From positions 7,742,001 through 7,806,000 of the forward strand of contig NZ_CP066356.1 in the NCBI RefSeq assembly GCF_023278185.1: a stretch of DNA of 64,000 bases, in the 5' to 3' direction. The notes under the pieces were generated by a model, which was not told the origin of the DNA, did no database searches, and saw nothing but the letters and a program-made list of their open reading frames with translations. Position numbers and translations under genes: made by a program. Origin of the DNA: Bradyrhizobium elkanii USDA 76 (GTDB lineage: Bacteria; Pseudomonadota; Alphaproteobacteria; Rhizobiales; Xanthobacteraceae). Below are positions 10,705 to 19,211 of this stretch, piece by piece; position 1 is the stretch's first letter; each line of letters begins with the position of its first letter.

Positions 10705-10725
10705 GTATACCCTAGGGGGGTATAT
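10705..10725. promoter_or_regulatory. CsoR-type copper operator between copA and csoR
   Basis: GTATACCCTAGGGGGGTATAT contains inverted TATACCC/GGGGGTATA arms around a G-tract. This matches the general form of CsoR operators (ATACCC/GGGTAT with a poly-G core). It lies 38 bp upstream of the copA start and overlaps the first ATG of csoR, so repressor bound here could block both divergent transcripts. Confidence 0.75.
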
Positions 10726-11008
10726 GAGGCCTATGAGAGACGAGGTCAAGACATCCTGCTTAAAACGGCTCAAACGGATCGAAGGTCAGATCCGCGGGTT
10801 GGCCGCCATGGTCGAGGACGACCGCTATTGCATCGACGTGGTGACGCAGATCGCGGCCGCGCGCGCGGCACTGCGCCGCGTCGAGGAAGAGGTCCTGCGC
10901 GATCATGTGGCGCATTGCGTCGAGCATGCGATCTCGTCCGGCGACAAGGCCGACCAGCGGCGCAAGATCGCCGAGCTGATGGACGTGATCGGGCGTGCGG
11001 ATAGATGA
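10724..11008 (+). CDS. csoR: CsoR-type copper-sensing repressor
   Basis: A 94-residue all-helical repressor of the CsoR/RcnR family (DUF156), which releases DNA on binding Cu+. The metal ligand pattern is visible: Cys in DDRYCIDV, and His and Cys in LRDHVAHCV. This C-H-C set is the copper form rather than the Ni/Co RcnR form. [12 protein letters not shown] is the family N-terminal helix. The start may be ATG 10724 (inside the operator) or ATG 10733; neither has a clear SD, and the open frame extends further without family content. It is divergent from the copper ATPase, which supports the assignment. Confidence 0.92.
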   Translation: MRPMRDEVKTSCLKRLKRIEGQIRGLAAMVEDDRYCIDVVTQIAAARAALRRVEEEVLRDHVAHCVEHAISSGDKADQRRKIAELMDVIGRADR

Positions 11009-11075
11009 GGTGTAGCCGTTGCCACGGCGCGCTCACTGCTTTCGACGGAGTCGAGAGCAGCACCGCACATTCGGT

Positions 11076-11194
11076 GTCGTCCCGGCGAAGGCCGGGACCC
11101 AACCACAGGGAGTGGTTGTTTGTGCGAGCTGGGGCCCCGGCGTGCTTCATAACCGCAGCCGGTGGTTATGGGTCCCGGCCTTCGCCGGGACGAC
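11076..11194. repeat. Palindromic repeat, GTCGTCCCGGCGAAG family, copy 1
   Basis: GTCGTCCCGGCGAAGGCCGGGACCC and GGGTCCCGGCCTTCGCCGGGACGAC are nearly perfect terminal inverted repeats of about 119 bp total, with AACCAC/GTGGTT next to them. It lies between csoR and ychF. Other copies are at 20968, 23921, 25419 and 52608. Confidence 0.9.
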
Positions 11195-11212
11195 GTTGGG
11201 GAGAGATCGCGC

Positions 11213-12310
11213 TCAGGTATTGAATCTGAAATGCATGACGTCGCCGTCGGCGACGACATACTCCTTGCCTTCAAGCCGCAGCTTGCCGGCGTCGCGCGCG
11301 CCGGCTTCGCCGTTGCCGGCGATGTAATCGGCATAGGCGATGGTCTCGGCGCGGATGAAGCCCTTCTCGAAATCGGTATGGATCACGCCGGCGGCGGCAG
11401 GCGCCTTGGTGCCGCGGTCGATGGTCCAGGCGCGCGCTTCCTTCGGGCCGACGGTGAAATAGGTGATGAGATCGAGCAACCGGTAGCCGGCGCGGATCAG
11501 CCGATCGAGCCCGGCCTCTTCCAGACCCAGCGTCTCCAGGAAGTCGGTGCGCTCTTCACGCGACAGCGTCGCGATTTCGGATTCGATCTTGGCCGAGATC
11601 ACGACCGCGACCGCGCCCTCCTCCTTGGCGCGCTCGAACACCGCCTTGGAGAAGTTGTTGCCGTCCTTGGCCGAGCCTTCCTCGACGTTGCAGACATAGA
11701 GCACGGGCTTCGAGGTCAGGAGCCCGAGCATGCGGAACGCTCGCTCCTCCTCCGGCTTGCGCTCGAGCGCGCGCGCCGGCTTGCCGTCGCGCAGCAGCAC
11801 CAGGGCGCGGTTGACGAGCTCGAGCTGCTCCTTGGCTTCCTTGTCGTTGCCCTTGGCCTTCTTCGAGAGGTTGTCGACGCGCTTCTCCAGGCTGTCGAGG
11901 TCGGACAGCATCAGCTCGGTCTCGATGGTCTCGATGTCGGCGAGCGGCGCGATCTTGCCCTCGACATGGGTGATGTCGGAATCCTCGAAGCAGCGCACCA
12001 CATGGGCGATGGCGTCGACCTCGCGGATGTTGGCGAGGAACTGGTTGCCGAGACCTTCGCCCTGCGACGCGCCGCGGACGAGGCCCGCGATGTCGACGAA
12101 GGTCAGCCGCGTCGGAATGATCTGCGCCGACTTCGCGACCGCCGCGAGCTTCTCCAGCCGCGGATCCGGTACCGCGACCTCGCCGACATTCGGCTCGATG
12201 GTGCAGAACGGATAGTTCGCCGCCTGGGCGGCCGCCGTCTCGGTCAGCGCATTGAACAGCGTCGACTTGCCGACGTTAGGCAGCCCGACGATCCCGCATT
12301 TGAATCCCAT
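11213..12310 (-). CDS. ychF: Redox-regulated ribosome-binding ATPase/GTPase YchF (OLA1 family)
   Basis: A 365-residue translation-associated P-loop NTPase of the Obg class that prefers ATP. Seen: the P-loop GLPNVGKS at residues 8-15, the G3 motif DIAGLVRGA followed by [11 protein letters not shown], the modified G4 region near YVCNVEE, a coiled-coil insert (about 130-200) and the C-terminal TGS domain ending in [13 protein letters not shown]. The start is ATG 12310, with TGAGGAAG before it; the frame is open 18 codons further upstream into a repeat. It is the last gene of the rplY-pth-ychF minus-strand run. Confidence 0.96.
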   Translation of the reverse strand: MGFKCGIVGLPNVGKSTLFNALTETAAAQAANYPFCTIEPNVGEVAVPDPRLEKLAAVAKSAQIIPTRLTFVDIAGLVRGASQGEGLGNQFLANIREVDAIAHVVRCFEDSDITHVEGKIAPLADIETIETELMLSDLDSLEKRVDNLSKKAKGNDKEAKEQLELVNRALVLLRDGKPARALERKPEEERAFRMLGLLTSKPVLYVCNVEEGSAKDGNNFSKAVFERAKEEGAVAVVISAKIESEIATLSREERTDFLETLGLEEAGLDRLIRAGYRLLDLITYFTVGPKEARAWTIDRGTKAPAAAGVIHTDFEKGFIRAETIAYADYIAGNGEAGARDAGKLRLEGKEYVVADGDVMHFRFNT

Positions 12311-12335
12311 GTCTTCCTCAACATTCTCTGATCCG

Positions 12336-12424
12336 GCATGGCCGGGCTCGTCCCGGCCATCCACGTCTTACCGTGCACGCGGCAAGTAAGACGTGGATGC
12401 CCGGCACAAGGCCGGGCATGACGA
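12336..12424. repeat. Palindromic repeat, CATGGCCGGGCTCGTCCC family, copy 1
   Basis: GCATGGCCGGGCTCGTCCCGGCCATCCACGTCTTAC is opposed by GTAAGACGTGGATGCCCGGCACAAGGCCGGGCATGA. The inner arms TCCACGTCTTAC and GTAAGACGTGGA are perfect complements. It lies between pth and ychF. A second copy is at 25805-25887. Confidence 0.85.
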
Positions 12425-12432
12425 CAAGGGAA

Positions 12433-13047
12433 TCAAGACGGCTTCTCGCCGCCGTCCTCACCCTTGTCGAAAAACCCCTTGGCCTGCATCGTCAGATGCA
12501 CCTTGTTGGCGAACGACGCGTCGTGCCCGGTCGCCAGCAGGCCGGCATTGTCGGCGACGGCCTGGCACAAGGCCTCCACCCACGCCCGGTCGCTCTTGGC
12601 GAAGTCCGACAGCACGTGGCTGTGCACGAGCTCCTTGACGCCGGGATGACCGATCCCGAGCCGCACCCGCCGATACTCGTTGCCGATATGCGCGGAGATC
12701 GAGCGCAGCCCGTTATGGCCGGCGATCCCGCCGCCGATCTTGACCCGCACCTTGGCGGGCGGCAGTTCGAGCTCGTCCTGGAACACGGTGATGTCGGAGG
12801 GCGCGAGCTTGAAGAAGTTCGCCGCTTCCTGCACCGCGCGCCCGGACTCGTTCATGTAGGTGGTCGGCTTCAGCAGCACGACCTTCTCACGATCGACGAC
12901 GCCCTCGGAGGTCTCACCCTGAAAGCGACGGCGCCATGGTGCGAAACCATGACGCCGTGCAATCTCATCGACCGCCAGGAAACCGATATTGTGCCGGTTG
13001 CTGGCGTATTTCGCGCCGGGATTACCGAGACCGACAAAAAGGCGCAT
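12433..13047 (-). CDS. pth: Peptidyl-tRNA hydrolase
   Basis: Recycles peptidyl-tRNA that drops off the ribosome by cleaving the ester bond. The 204-residue product has the family motifs [18 protein letters not shown] (with catalytic His 19), [10 protein letters not shown] and [14 protein letters not shown]. The usual catalytic-region DDLDLP appears as QDELELP, a conservative variant with the Asp retained. The C-terminal tail is a short charged extension (GEDGGEKPS). It follows rplY on the minus strand, an arrangement seen in many Rhizobiales. Confidence 0.96.
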   Translation of the reverse strand: MRLFVGLGNPGAKYASNRHNIGFLAVDEIARRHGFAPWRRRFQGETSEGVVDREKVVLLKPTTYMNESGRAVQEAANFFKLAPSDITVFQDELELPPAKVRVKIGGGIAGHNGLRSISAHIGNEYRRVRLGIGHPGVKELVHSHVLSDFAKSDRAWVEALCQAVADNAGLLATGHDASFANKVHLTMQAKGFFDKGEDGGEKPS

Positions 13048-13102
13048 GGCGCGGCATCCCGCGTCGGCGCGCCATCAGACGATCGCGCGCCGACCTGATC
13101 GA

Positions 13103-13825
13103 TTACTTCTTCTTGTCGCCACCGGCGGGAGCCTTGGCACCCGCGGCCGGAGCCGCAGCACCCGCAGCCGGAGCCGCCGCAGCGGCCGGAGCTGCAGCAC
13201 CCGCGGCCGGAGCAGCGCCACCGGCAGCCGCCGCAGCCGCGGCCTTCTGCTCTTCGGCGTAGCCGGACGGCGGCACGATGGTGACCAGGGTTGCGTCCTC
13301 GCGGGTCAGCGACTTCACGCCCGTGGGCAGCTTGACGTCGGAGAGATGCAGCGAGTAGCTGATCTCCAGCGCGCCGACGTCGGCCTCGATGTATTGCGGA
13401 ATGTTGTCGACCGAGCACTCGAGATCGAGCGCGTGGGTGACGATGTTCACGGTGCCGCCGCGCTTGACGCCCGGCGAACTTTCACCGTTCACGATGTGAA
13501 GCGGCACGCTGACGCGGATGGTGGCTCCTTCGCCGAGCCGCATGAAGTCGACATGGAGCGGGAAGTCCTTCACCGGATCGAGGTGGTAGTCGCGCGGAAT
13601 CACGCGATGCTTCTTGCCCTCGAGATCGATGTCGAACAGCGTGGTGAGGAACCGGCCCGCCAGGATGCGCTGGCGCAGTTCACGATCGTCGACCGAGATG
13701 GTCACCGGGGGCTGGTTGTCTCCGTAGATCACTCCGGGAACTCTCCCGGCGCGACGCTCTGCCCGGGCGGCCCCCTTGCCGCTCTTCGGACGCGCGGTCG
13801 CCTTCAATTCCTTGACGGTCGCCAT
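13103..13825 (-). CDS. rplY: 50S ribosomal protein L25/general stress protein Ctc
   Basis: A 240-residue long-form L25 (TL5/Ctc type) that binds 5S rRNA. The N-terminal L25 domain (about residues 1-95; GRVPGVIYGDNQPP) is followed by the beta-rich TL5 C-terminal domain (about 100-185). The tail from about 195 to 240 is an Ala/Pro/Gly low-complexity stretch with imperfect repeats (AAAPAAGA) ending in GGDKKK. Such tails occur in alphaproteobacterial L25 but vary in length. A promoter candidate lies about 100 bp upstream. It is the first gene of rplY-pth-ychF. Confidence 0.95.
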   Translation of the reverse strand: MATVKELKATARPKSGKGAARAERRAGRVPGVIYGDNQPPVTISVDDRELRQRILAGRFLTTLFDIDLEGKKHRVIPRDYHLDPVKDFPLHVDFMRLGEGATIRVSVPLHIVNGESSPGVKRGGTVNIVTHALDLECSVDNIPQYIEADVGALEISYSLHLSDVKLPTGVKSLTREDATLVTIVPPSGYAEEQKAAAAAAAGGAAPAAGAAAPAAAAAPAAGAAAPAAGAKAPAGGDKKK

Positions 13826-13926
13826 AGCGTTAAGTCCTTGTATTTAAAAAGTTAAAGGCCGCAGCGCGGCCCATGCTCAGGTCCACAGCAAGCCTCCAGG
13901 GGTGCGGGGGCCGCGGACGTGGCGGG

Positions 13927-13955
13927 CTTTTAGCCCCAAAGGGCCGAAATGACAA
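13927..13955 (-). promoter_or_regulatory. Sigma-70-like promoter of rplY
   Basis: Read on the minus strand: -35 TTGTCA (complement of 13950-13955), a 17-bp spacer and -10 TAAAAG (complement of 13927-13932). It would give a leader of about 95 nt that contains a GGCCGC/GCGGCC stem before the rplY ATG at 13825. Confidence 0.5.
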
Positions 13956-13994
13956 GGAAATGAAGGGATTTTTCTTGATGCCCCAAGACGGGGC

Positions 13995-14079
13995 GTAGCC
14001 CGGATGGAGCGAAGCGCAATCCGGGGCCGGCCCCGCGGAGGCAGTGGTCCCGGATTTCGCTTTGCTCCATCCGGGCTAC
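13995..14079. repeat. Palindromic repeat (GTAGCCCGGATGGAGCGAAG type)
   Basis: The left arm GTAGCCCGGATGGAGCGAAGC and the right arm GCTTTGCTCCATCCGGGCTAC are inverted copies with one or two mismatches, separated by a GC-rich loop. It is an 85-bp element between rplY and the ubiK-like gene. Confidence 0.85.
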
Positions 14080-14087
14080 ATGCCGTT

Positions 14088-14348
14088 TCAGCCGGCCGAA
14101 CCGCCGAGCTTGGCCTCCAGCGCGGCGACCCTCGCCTTCAGCGCCTCGTTCTCCTCGCGCGCCAGGCGGGCCATGTCCTTGACCGCGTCGAACTCCTCGC
14201 GCTTGACCACGTCGAGGTCGCGCAGGATCCGTTCCGCCTGGTTGCGCATGACCGTGTCGACCTCGCGCTTGACGCCCTGGGCAGCGCCCGCGGCATCGTT
14301 CATCAGACGGCCGATCTCATCGAAAAACCGGTTGCTGGTCTGGGTCAT
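14088..14348 (-). CDS. ubiK: UbiK/BMFP-family accessory factor
   Basis: An 86-residue protein with the domain shape of UbiK (formerly YqiC, a membrane fusogenic protein family). The amphipathic N-terminal helix contains RFFDEIGRLMNDAAGAAQG, and the strong C-terminal coiled coil (about residues 48-82) contains EENEALKARVAALEAKL. UbiK supports the Ubi complex in ubiquinone biosynthesis in enterobacteria. Alphaproteobacterial members are shorter and their role is not tested here. It is a single minus-strand gene, divergent from the hydrolase at 14527. Confidence 0.8.
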   Translation of the reverse strand: MTQTSNRFFDEIGRLMNDAAGAAQGVKREVDTVMRNQAERILRDLDVVKREEFDAVKDMARLAREENEALKARVAALEAKLGGSAG

Positions 14349-14526
14349 CTCGCAAAACTCTCCGCGTTCACTGGCCTCGCGCCCAAGACAATGGCGATCT
14401 CAGCCATCCGGTTCAAGTCCGCCGCGAATGGCAGGCCTCCCGAGGCTTGCCTTGTCATGCTCCGGTTTCCTTGCAATCGTATGAACTCACAACAGAAATC
14501 GCACACATAACGCGAGCAGAAACGCC

Positions 14527-15261
14527 ATGATCGAAGAGACCGTCGAGATCCCGACCAAGGACGGCAAGACCACCACCTTCATCACCCATCCCGAGCGCGG
14601 CGGCCCTTTCCCTGTCGTCATCTTCTACATGGACGCGCCGGCGATCCGCGAGGAGCTGCGCGACATGGCGCGCCGGCTCGGCACGTCGGGCTATTATGTG
14701 ATGCTGCCCAATATGTATTACCGCGCCGGCGTGATGGAGCTCGGCCCGATCAATCCCGATCCGGAATCGCCCGAGCGCAAGCGCATGTTCGAGCTGATGC
14801 ACTCGCTCAACATTCCGCTGGTCATGGAAGACACCAAAGGCCTGCTCGCCTATGCCGAGACGCAGAAGGCCGCGAACACCAGCATCATCGGCACTGTCGG
14901 CTATTGCATGAGCGGCCGCTATGCGGTGAACGCGGCGACGCATTTCGGCGATCGCGTCAAGGCCGCCGCCTCGGTCTACGGCACCCATCTGGCGACCGAC
15001 CAGCCCGACAGTCCGCATCTTGCCGCGCAAAAGACCAAGGCCGAACTCTATTTCGCCTGCGCCGAGACCGATATCTACGCGCCACAGGAAATCATCGAGC
15101 AGGTGAAGGCCGGCATGAAGGGATCGAACAACGAGGTGGAGATCTATCCCGGCACGCATCACGGCTTTGCGTTCCCCAAGCGTCCGGTCTATGACCGCGA
15201 CGCCGCCGAACGTCACTGGGAGCGGCTGCTGGCGCTTTACCGCCGCAACCTCGTGAGCTGA
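14527..15261 (+). CDS. Dienelactone hydrolase family protein
   Basis: A 244-residue alpha/beta-hydrolase of the DLH family. The nucleophile elbow is GYCMSGR, with Cys in place of Ser as in dienelactone hydrolases; the catalytic His is in THHGF and the acid is probably in the ETDIY segment. These enzymes hydrolyse lactones or esters in aromatic breakdown, but there are no aromatic-pathway genes nearby, so the substrate is unknown. The start ATG 14527 is preceded by GAGCAGAAA. lgt begins 15 bp after the stop, so the gene probably heads the lgt-midA-pgeF transcript. Confidence 0.88.
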   Translation: MIEETVEIPTKDGKTTTFITHPERGGPFPVVIFYMDAPAIREELRDMARRLGTSGYYVMLPNMYYRAGVMELGPINPDPESPERKRMFELMHSLNIPLVMEDTKGLLAYAETQKAANTSIIGTVGYCMSGRYAVNAATHFGDRVKAAASVYGTHLATDQPDSPHLAAQKTKAELYFACAETDIYAPQEIIEQVKAGMKGSNNEVEIYPGTHHGFAFPKRPVYDRDAAERHWERLLALYRRNLVS

Positions 15262-15276
15262 GTCTCAAGACGCACG

Positions 15277-16119
15277 ATGCCGTTCCTGCTGATCGACTTT
15301 CCGGTGTTCAATCCCGTCGCGCTCTCGCTCGGCCCGATCGTGATCCGCTGGTATGCGCTGGCCTACATCGTCGGCATCGTGCTGGGCTGGATCTACGCCC
15401 GCTCGCTGATCAAGAAGGAACGGCTGTGGGGCGGCCCGGCGCCGATCACGCTGCCGCAGCTCGACGATTTCATCCTCTGGGTCACCATCGGCATCATCGT
15501 CGGCGGCCGCACCGGCTATGTGCTGTTCTACAATTTGCCCTTCTTCATCGCGCATCCGGCCGAAATCCTGGAATTGTGGAAGGGCGGCATGTCGTTCCAC
15601 GGCGGCTTCCTCGGCTGCGTCGCAGCGGTGATGCTGTTTGCCCGCCGCAACAACATCCCGATCCTGTCGCTCGGCGATATCACCACCGCGGTCGCGCCGA
15701 TCGGGCTGTTCCTCGGCCGGCTCGCCAATTTCATCAACAGCGAATTGTGGGGCCGTCACGCCGATCCGAGCCTGCCCTGGGCCATGATCTTCCCCAATGG
15801 CGGGCCGCTGCCGCGGCATCCGAGCCAGCTCTACGAGGCCGGGCTTGAAGGCATCGTGCTGTTTGCGGCGTTGGCCGTCATGATCCGGATGGGCGCGCTC
15901 AAGCGTCCCGGCCTGATCCTCGGCAGCTTCATTGCGATCTACGGCGTTGCCCGAATCATCGGCGAGCACTTCAGGGAGCCCGACCCGCAGCTCGGCTTCC
16001 TGTGGGGCGGATTAACCATGGGCATGCTGCTGTCGGTGCCAATGATCATCGTGGGCGTTATCCTTATCACGGCCGCCGTCCGCCGCAGGGCGAGCGGTCC
16101 GGCGCCGAGTTCAACCTGA
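15277..16119 (+). CDS. lgt: Prolipoprotein diacylglyceryl transferase
   Basis: An integral inner-membrane enzyme that transfers diacylglycerol from phosphatidylglycerol to the lipobox cysteine, the first step of lipoprotein maturation. The 280-residue product has about seven membrane helices and the Lgt signature [14 protein letters not shown] (about residues 147-160). The preceding GGMSFHGGF and later HPSQLYEA segments carry conserved family residues. It works upstream of LspA, whose gene is at 52749. It is followed by midA and pgeF. Confidence 0.96.
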   Translation: MPFLLIDFPVFNPVALSLGPIVIRWYALAYIVGIVLGWIYARSLIKKERLWGGPAPITLPQLDDFILWVTIGIIVGGRTGYVLFYNLPFFIAHPAEILELWKGGMSFHGGFLGCVAAVMLFARRNNIPILSLGDITTAVAPIGLFLGRLANFINSELWGRHADPSLPWAMIFPNGGPLPRHPSQLYEAGLEGIVLFAALAVMIRMGALKRPGLILGSFIAIYGVARIIGEHFREPDPQLGFLWGGLTMGMLLSVPMIIVGVILITAAVRRRASGPAPSST

Positions 16120-16158
16120 ACAAGTTCAATCCAAAGCAAGTGCAATCCAAGGAAGGCC

Positions 16159-17277
16159 GTGAGCGAACCCTCCCCGCTGCTGGATGAGATCAGGAAGCTG
16201 ATCAAGCTGTCCGGGCCGATGCCGGTCTGGCGCTACATGGAATTGTGTCTGATGCATCCGCGGTACGGCTACTATTTGTCGCGCGATCCGCTCGGCCGCG
16301 AGGGCGACTTCACCACGTCGCCCGAGGTCAGCCAGATGTTCGGCGAACTGCTCGGGCTGTGGAGCGCCTCGATCTGGCGCGCGATCGGCTCGCCGGAGAC
16401 GCTCCGCCTGATCGAGCTCGGCCCCGGCCGCGGCACCATGATGGCGGACGCGCTGCGCGCGCTGCGCGTGCTGCCGCCGCTGTACCAGTCGCTCAGCATC
16501 CACCTCGTCGAGGTCAATCCGGTGCTGCGCGAGAAGCAGTACGCGACGCTGGCGGGCGTGCGCAACATCACCTGGCACGACAACATCGACGACGTGCCGG
16601 AGGGACCGGCGGTGATCCTCGCCAACGAATATTTCGACGTGCTGCCGATCCACCAGATGGTCCACCGCGAGACCGGCTGGCACGAGCGCACGGTCGGGAT
16701 GGATGCCAACGGCAACCTGTATTTCGCTCCCGCCCCCGAGCCCGTGCCACATTTCGAGGTGCTGCTGCCGCCGCTGGTGCGCGCCGCCCCGCTCGGCGCA
16801 GTGTTCGAATGGCGGCCCGACAACGAGATCATGAAGCTGGCGACGCGGCTGCGCGACCAGGACGGCGCCGCGCTGATCATCGATTACGGCCATCTGCGCA
16901 GCGACGCCGGCGACACCTTCCAGGCGATCGCGCGCCACAGCTTCGCCGACCCGCTGAAGAACCCGGGACAGGCCGATGTGACCGCGCATGTCGATTTCCA
17001 GGCCCTGGGGCGGGCCGCCGAGGATGTCGGCGCGCGCGTCCACGGACCGGCGACGCAGGGCGACTTCCTCAAGCGCCTCGGCGTCGAGGCCCGTGCGGCC
17101 GGGCTGATGGCGAAAGCAAGCCCCGAAGTCTCCGCCGACATTGCCGGCGCGCTGAAGCGGCTGACCGATTCCGGGCGCGGCGGGATGGGCTCGATGTTCA
17201 AGGTCATGGCCATCTCCGACCCGCGCCTCACCTCGATCGCCGGATTGAGCGATCAGCCTGACGAGACCGAACAATGA
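16159..17277 (+). CDS. MidA/NDUFAF7-family SAM-dependent methyltransferase
   Basis: A 372-residue class I methyltransferase of the DUF185/MidA family. Its mitochondrial relative NDUFAF7 dimethylates an arginine in complex I subunit NDUFS2. Seen: YGYYLSRDPLGREGDFTTSPE near the N-terminus, the SAM-binding ELGPGRGTMMAD motif (about residues 91-102) and the ANEYFDVLPI motif. The start is GTG 16159 with GGAAGG just upstream. The stop overlaps the pgeF start by 4 bp (ATGA), so translation is coupled. A role in complex I assembly is inferred from the family. Confidence 0.92.
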   Translation: MSEPSPLLDEIRKLIKLSGPMPVWRYMELCLMHPRYGYYLSRDPLGREGDFTTSPEVSQMFGELLGLWSASIWRAIGSPETLRLIELGPGRGTMMADALRALRVLPPLYQSLSIHLVEVNPVLREKQYATLAGVRNITWHDNIDDVPEGPAVILANEYFDVLPIHQMVHRETGWHERTVGMDANGNLYFAPAPEPVPHFEVLLPPLVRAAPLGAVFEWRPDNEIMKLATRLRDQDGAALIIDYGHLRSDAGDTFQAIARHSFADPLKNPGQADVTAHVDFQALGRAAEDVGARVHGPATQGDFLKRLGVEARAAGLMAKASPEVSADIAGALKRLTDSGRGGMGSMFKVMAISDPRLTSIAGLSDQPDETEQ

Positions 17278-18041
17278 CATTGGGATCACCGCTGCTGTCG
17301 GCCATTCCGGGCCTGCGCCATGCCTTCTTCTCGCGCGAGGGCGGCGTGTCGGAGGGCATCTATGCCGCGCTGAATGGCGGGCTCGGCTCGCGCGACGATC
17401 CGGCCAAGGTCGCGGAAAACCGGCGGCGGATGGCGGAGCAGCTCGGCGTGCCGCTCGATCACCTCGTCAGCGTGCATCAGGTTCACTCGCCTGACGTCGT
17501 GGTCGTGACCGGTCCATGGAACGGCGCCGCGCGCCCGAAGGCGGACGCGCTCGTCACCCGCAGCGAGGGCCTTGCGATTTCGGTCACGACGGCCGACTGC
17601 GGCCCGATCCTGTTCGTCGATCCCAATGCGCGGGTGATCGGCGCGGCGCATGCCGGCTGGAAGGGCGCGCTGACCGGCGTGCTGGAATCGACCATCGACG
17701 CGATGGAGAAGCTCGGCGCCGAGCGCGGCGGCATCGTCGCCGCCATCGGCCCGCTGATCCGCAAGGAGTCCTACGAGGTCGGCAACGAATTCGTCGAACG
17801 CTTCATCGAGGCCGATGCGGAGAACGGCATGTTCTTCATGCCCGCCGAACGCGACGGACACGCGATGTTCGATCTTGCCGGCTTCATCCGCATGCGGCTG
17901 GAAAATGCCGGCGTGCTGATGATCGACGATCTCGGCATCGACACCTATTCCGACGAGCGCTGCTTCAGCTACCGCCGCTCCGTGCACCGCAAGGAAGCCG
18001 ATTACGGCCGGCTCGTTCACGCCATCGCGCTGGAAAGCTGA
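17274..18041 (+). CDS. pgeF: Peptidoglycan editing factor PgeF (laccase-domain/YfiH family)
   Basis: A 255-residue protein of the DUF152/YfiH family. In Escherichia coli PgeF removes misincorporated L-Ser from peptidoglycan precursors, and relatives were described as multicopper polyphenol oxidases or purine nucleosidases. The metal-site residues are visible in SVHQVHS, TTADCGPIL and AAHAGWKG. The start overlaps the midA stop by 4 bp, which completes the lgt-midA-pgeF operon. A partial palindromic repeat follows the stop. Confidence 0.93.
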   Translation: MTLGSPLLSAIPGLRHAFFSREGGVSEGIYAALNGGLGSRDDPAKVAENRRRMAEQLGVPLDHLVSVHQVHSPDVVVVTGPWNGAARPKADALVTRSEGLAISVTTADCGPILFVDPNARVIGAAHAGWKGALTGVLESTIDAMEKLGAERGGIVAAIGPLIRKESYEVGNEFVERFIEADAENGMFFMPAERDGHAMFDLAGFIRMRLENAGVLMIDDLGIDTYSDERCFSYRRSVHRKEADYGRLVHAIALES

Positions 18042-18056
18042 CGCCGGGCATCCAGG

Positions 18057-18110
18057 GCGTTTTCCCGCGAATTGGATACCGGTTCGCGGTGAGGAAACGC
18101 GTCAGAATAA
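18057..18110. repeat. ACCGGTTCGCG-type repeat, copy 1 (diverged)
   Basis: GGCGTTTTCCCGCGAATTGGATACCGGTTCGCGGTGAGGAAACGCGTCA carries the same core as copies at 21121-21226, 42941-42992 and 57805-57864. The GCGTTTTC/GAAACGC ends are inverted. It lies between pgeF and the merR gene. Confidence 0.7.
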
Positions 18111-18176
18111 AATCGGGCGATTTTTGTGCGACAAGCGGCTTGACTCTCCACCTGCTGGAGACCGGACAAGCGGCAC

Positions 18177-19109
18177 ATGACCCAACGCACCTACAGCATC
18201 GGCGAGGCGGCGCGGCTCAGCGGAATTTCCGTCCGCAAGCTCCGCTTCTATTCGGACCAGGGGTTGCTGCCGCCGGCCGGCCGCACCGCGAGCGGCTATC
18301 GCGTCTTCACCGACGGCGAACTGGTACGCCTCGACCTGATCCGCTGCCTGCGCGATGCGGGGCTCGGTCTCGACGCCATCCGTGAGGTCCTGACCAAGCA
18401 GCTCTCGCTGGTCGAGGCGCTGCGGCTTCGCCTCGAGACGCTCGAAGCGGAGATCGCGGCCCAGCGCCGCGTCGCCTCGGCCCTGCGGGCTGCGTTGCGT
18501 TCACCGCAACTCACCGAAGCAGACTTGAGGAGATTCTTGACCATGACGCAGCTATCCCGCACCGAGCGCCGCAACGTCGTCGAACGCTTTTTCGAGAAAG
18601 TGTCCGACGGCGTCAACATCGACCGGAAATGGATCCGGCAGATGATCGAGACCAGCGTGCCCGAATTGCCCGACGAGCCGACGCCCGAGCAGTGCGATGC
18701 CTGGATCGAGCTTTCGGAGATGCTCAGCGACCCTTCCCTCGTCGCCAACATCCGCGCCAACGCGGAGGACGTCTGGAATCACCACGTGCTGGATCTCGCC
18801 GCCTGGCAAGCGGCCAACGAAATCGTGCTGGCGAGAGCCAGGGAGATTATCGCGCGCGACCTCGGCCCAACGTCGGAGGCCGGCCAGGCGCTGGCGCGCG
18901 ACTGGCTGGAAACATCGGCGCGATTGCTGAAGCGAAAACCTGATCTGGAATTCCGCAACTGGATTCGCGGCAAATATGCGCTGCACGACGCCCGGGCCGC
19001 GCGCTACTGGGAGCTCGTCGCCATCATGCGCGGGCAATCGCCGGACGCGAGCCCGAACCGCGAATGGGCCTGGATCACCGCAGCCATGCGGCACCATCTC
19101 TCTGACTGA
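18177..19109 (+). CDS. MerR family regulator with long C-terminal domain
   Basis: A 310-residue regulator. The N-terminal MerR winged helix spans about residues 5-73 (YSIGEAARLSGISVRKLRFYSDQGLLPP, then GYRVFTDGELVRL). A coiled dimerisation helix follows (about 78-110), then about 190 residues of mainly helical, Trp-rich sequence that resembles TipAS/effector-type helical regions only in general form. Most MerR proteins are 110-160 residues, so the extra domain is notable. No CxxC-type metal loop is seen. Ligand and targets are unknown. The start is ATG 18177; it appears to be a single gene. Confidence 0.85.
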   Translation: MTQRTYSIGEAARLSGISVRKLRFYSDQGLLPPAGRTASGYRVFTDGELVRLDLIRCLRDAGLGLDAIREVLTKQLSLVEALRLRLETLEAEIAAQRRVASALRAALRSPQLTEADLRRFLTMTQLSRTERRNVVERFFEKVSDGVNIDRKWIRQMIETSVPELPDEPTPEQCDAWIELSEMLSDPSLVANIRANAEDVWNHHVLDLAAWQAANEIVLARAREIIARDLGPTSEAGQALARDWLETSARLLKRKPDLEFRNWIRGKYALHDARAARYWELVAIMRGQSPDASPNREWAWITAAMRHHLSD

Positions 19110-19164
19110 GCAGGGAAATCCGAAACCTCGTGGCGCGCCGCCCGGATCGGTTAAGTGCTGTGGC

Positions 19165-19209
19165 CGTCCTGCCCTAGACGTTAAGCCGTTTTAACGATAT
19201 CGCAGGACG
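19165..19209 (+). promoter_or_regulatory. Hairpin that buries the SD of the lipoprotein gene
   Basis: An outer perfect 8-bp stem, CGTCCTGC (19165-19172) with GCAGGACG (19202-19209), and an inner perfect 6-bp stem, CGTTAA (19179-19184) with TTAACG (19191-19196). The 3' strand of the outer stem contains the AGGA Shine-Dalgarno of the gene starting at 19212. It has no T-run, so a translational switch is more likely than a terminator. Confidence 0.5.
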
Positions 19210-19211
19210 CA

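Noticed and set aside
11162..12331. 389-codon frame opposite ychF
   Set aside because: Antisense shadow; ychF on the minus strand has a P-loop, coiled coil and TGS domain.
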